A DNA stretch of 64,000 nucleotides from Lepidonotus clava (lineage: Eukaryota > Annelida > Polychaeta > Phyllodocida > Polynoidae). The position numbers and the translations under genes are program-made. The stretch is from contig OW387140.1 in assembly GCA_936440205.1 (NCBI GenBank), positions 20,395,659 to 20,459,658 of the forward strand. Direction: 5' to 3'. Under the pieces are notes generated by a model. The model saw nothing but the letters and a program-made list of their open reading frames with translations, was not told the origin of the DNA and ran no database searches. Positions 61,526 to 64,000 of this stretch are shown piece after piece; position 1 is the stretch's first letter, and every line of letters starts with the position of its first letter.

Positions 61526-61615
61526 TGACGTCAGCTGTGCCCTGCGCGACATCTGTCGGATCAGCTGGGACACCCTGTTTAGCCTGGAGGTCGAGATGGG
61601 ATCCAGCAGGGGGCC
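61526..61615. promoter_or_regulatory. CRE palindrome and CTCF-like word in a GC-rich island
   Basis: TGACGTCA is at 61526-61533 and CCAGCAGGGGGCCC, close to the CTCF core, at 61602-61615. The following AT-rich 40 bp contain AATTACC, CCAATTAG and CTCAATTG homeodomain-type words. The combination resembles an enhancer or a promoter-proximal element. Confidence 0.3.
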
Positions 61616-63779
61616 CAGCCTTCCGGGTCAATTACCGCCAATTTCTCCAATTAGCCCTCAATTGCAGTTTTGTAAAGTCAGGCACTGACACAAATCTGAG
61701 TAAATAAGTTAATAAGGTGTTGATAAATAAGGATGAATTATCATTTTATCTCAATAAGGTAATTACCTTCATTTCAGGTGAACTAAAACAAGTTATGTTT
61801 TTGTGATTTTAGGATTGGACATTGTGAGCAAAGCTGAAGGGCTTTAACAATGTTCCCTATGGGTAAATGCCATAGAAATACGGGGTGGGCTTGCTGTCAA
61901 AGTGGACAGGTCTATTACACGCTTTCCATAGCAGGACTTGACACCCTCGTCCTTATGTAACACATTTTGTGGGTTCCGGTCCCTCGTCCTCGTTTAAATA
62001 GTCTAATTTCAGTGACAAAATGATGGATAGATCGCCGGTTATTGGTAGGAGGGCGCCACAAACCTAGCAGCTTCTTCTAATCTGTTGTGGCTTTATCTGT
62101 TGCTGGATCGCTGTTCCCAATATCAACCAACGTTCTTGGCATGAGCAAACACTAGTTACACAAATTCTACTCCAGTTTTCAAGTCTTTCATCAATTGATT
62201 ACCCGTAATCTAGAGTATCTTGTTTTGTTGATAGGAAATAGAAAATAAGAAGATGATATTTCTTGTGATCTGGTACAGAATTTGGTATTCTGATTTGTCG
62301 ACCCAAGGTAAGGATATCCTATGAAGGATTAACTGCCTAAAGAGGCTTGATTGTTTAGAAATGTATGGGAAATGCCTACCGGTACCGTGAATCCGGTTAC
62401 CTTGACTTTTGCACCCGGCAGATGCTTGATCCATATACTACTTTCAGTACAAAGATTAGAGTTGGCCGTGTTCAAAGTTTTCATATGATGTAATCTGCAT
62501 GACGTCCCAAGTACACTGTGAGCTATCTGAGGTACCCGGGTTGAGGTACCTAGAATGAATCAAATCTCTAGAATTATTTTTACACGGTGCACTGAGTCTA
62601 CTGCACTGCGCCTCTGTCTTCGCAAGGGCAACAGTCAACACAAATAAGTGAATAAACCAACTTTACTCTATGTGAAGCCGACAGTACTGATTATTACTTT
62701 CATAATATAATTCTATTATAAGAAAAATGCTTTCAACTATGACCACACGTGCATATCCGAATTGTTTATTTTTTTGTAGATTAAATTACTATTTTAGAAA
62801 TTCGTATTCCCAGTAGAAAATTGTCTACCGATTTCTGTAAAAATACACACTACAAAGATATTCATGACTCTACCTTCAATAAATTATTGTAGTACATCTT
62901 TTAAGACTGACCACAGATATCCATGTCCCAGTGTAATCATGTAGTCCTGATGGAAAGACCACAATGATAGAAATGGCGTGATTCGGGCTCTTTCGCCTTT
63001 TTTATTCCACGTGTATTGCGGTTTCTAGATCGTGCTTTGACTTCTGAATGTTCGATCTGAAGGTTTTTCAGTTAGTTCTGCTATTGCCTTTTGAACTGTC
63101 TTCATTGGGGGATAGTTATGGCCATTTGTTGCCTGATGAAAAGGGCCGTGTCCGTTCCAAGTGTCTAGAAAACTTATTTGCATTTTTGTCGGTTGCATGT
63201 TCATACTCCGACTGGATGAACTCGCATAGCTCATACAGTAAACATATTTGCGATACACAAACGTTTTATGCACTATATGCATACCGAAGTAAATATGGTT
63301 ACATTAAGTTCCGGCATTGTGCAATTTGAAAAAACAAGAAAAGCACAGTTTGAACGTTACACGCGTGATTCTGATTTCCATGGCCAGGTGCTGTGAGTGT
63401 TCCGTGTAGATTGACAGGTGCAGTTCAGGTTTCCTTTCCAGAGATATAATAGAAGTGACCATAAAACATAGCTTATATCTTTAGCAGTCTCCATCATATT
63501 GAATAATATGACTGCTTTGAATTGGCACCATATGCATATTCTACAACTAGTCAATAATGGGTATAAGACAAGGTACAGGCAACGGTTGACTTCAGTCAAT
63601 CTTTGGTCTCGACCGAAAAGATACACGATACTTACATATTTCAAATGTCGGTAAAGAAACTACGATAATCACGTCATTTGAACATCTGATTCTGGTCTCT
63701 CAACTCACACCGAGTATTTTCCCACCCAGGACGTGGAGCGTCCTACTGAGATACATTTTCCCTCTTTTAAAGGATGTTA

Positions 63780-64000
63780 CTTCTCCCTAAATAAACGGAG
63801 AAGCGCGCCTTAGCCGGCCGGACACATTGGCTTCTGCCCATTGGTGCCTTGATGTATTGTGAACTGGGCGCGCTGAGAGGCGGGTGTAGGCCGATAGAGG
63901 GGGCTTTGATCAGTCCAGATCTGATACCGGGGGTGTTATATCAGCGTGTGACGTCAGCAGAGGACAAACACCCCGCGCCTGCCTCCCTCAGGGGGTGAGG
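63780..64000. promoter_or_regulatory. Candidate GC-rich promoter at the right edge
   Basis: Two inverted CCAAT boxes (ATTGG at 63826-63830 and 63840-63844) are followed about 105 bp later by a full CRE (TGACGTCA, 63949-63956). The G+C and CpG content rises sharply here. This arrangement is typical of animal promoters on the + strand, with the gene beyond the window. No ATG-led coding exon is visible before the edge. Confidence 0.4.

Larger units (their letters stand above)
54283..63780. other. Gene-free region with GC-rich islands
   Basis: No gene is recognised. GC-rich islands lie at 55690-55815, 56240-56460, 57640-57870, 59970-60245 and 61435-61625. They carry motifs such as CTCF-like cores, CRE, TAATCC and CCAATTA, suggesting regulatory elements. 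Between them the sequence is AT-rich without recognised repeats except the AT microsatellite. Confidence 0.5.

Noticed and set aside
1-64000. CRISPR array, bacterial operon or riboswitch
   Set aside because: Split eukaryotic genes, satellites and MITEs make the window clearly animal nuclear DNA. The short tandem arrays lack the repeat-spacer pattern.
1-64000. Retrovirus-like, LTR or Polinton fossils
   Set aside because: No long terminal repeats, polymerase, capsid or envelope-type coding traces were recognised.

Overview
The window looks like a gene-poor stretch of a marine invertebrate (bilaterian) nuclear genome. The evidence is split genes with consensus GT/AG introns, AT-rich intergenic DNA full of small DNA transposons, minisatellites and homopolymer runs, and two recognisable animal genes. 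The intronless-coding receptor is closest to the FMRFamide-receptor group, which is expanded in lophotrochozoans (molluscs, annelids, brachiopods). A lophotrochozoan is therefore my best guess, but I cannot place the species.

Left part (1-14 kb). Positions 1-1548 hold four unit-lengths of a ~388-bp satellite, two forward and then two inverted. From 2173 to 5651 six exons on the + strand encode an internal piece of LRRCC1/CLERC, a centrosomal leucine-rich-repeat and coiled-coil protein. Reading phase is kept at all five junctions. The upstream LRR exons lie off the left edge, and the long coiled-coil part was not found downstream. One of its introns carries an antisense poly(A) retroposon with an 18-bp target duplication. 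On the - strand, 13877-12519 encodes a complete 452-residue rhodopsin-class GPCR in one coding exon, preceded by a splice acceptor in its 5' leader.

Middle (14-30 kb). This is repeat territory: a tRNA-Ala-like SINE head, a 56-bp repeat whose units hold DR5-spaced AGGTCA half-sites, a strong hairpin, a 60-bp repeat, and a three-level nest of DNA transposons at 24164-28152. The outermost and innermost elements of the nest share terminal sequence and both made 5-bp target duplications. A 29/30-bp minisatellite and a further MITE follow.

Right part (30-64 kb). I recognise no protein gene. It holds one long low-complexity ORF (39525-40493), a 1.4-kb inverted-repeat element (41257-42694), a TGTTTAG-rich MITE (53974-54282), and a series of short GC-rich islands with CTCF-like, CRE and homeodomain-type motifs. 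The last 200 bp look like a GC-rich promoter (two inverted CCAAT boxes and a CRE), so another gene may start just beyond the right edge. The island-dotted gene desert would suit the regulatory neighbourhood of a developmental gene, but that is inference. No virus-derived element was recognised.
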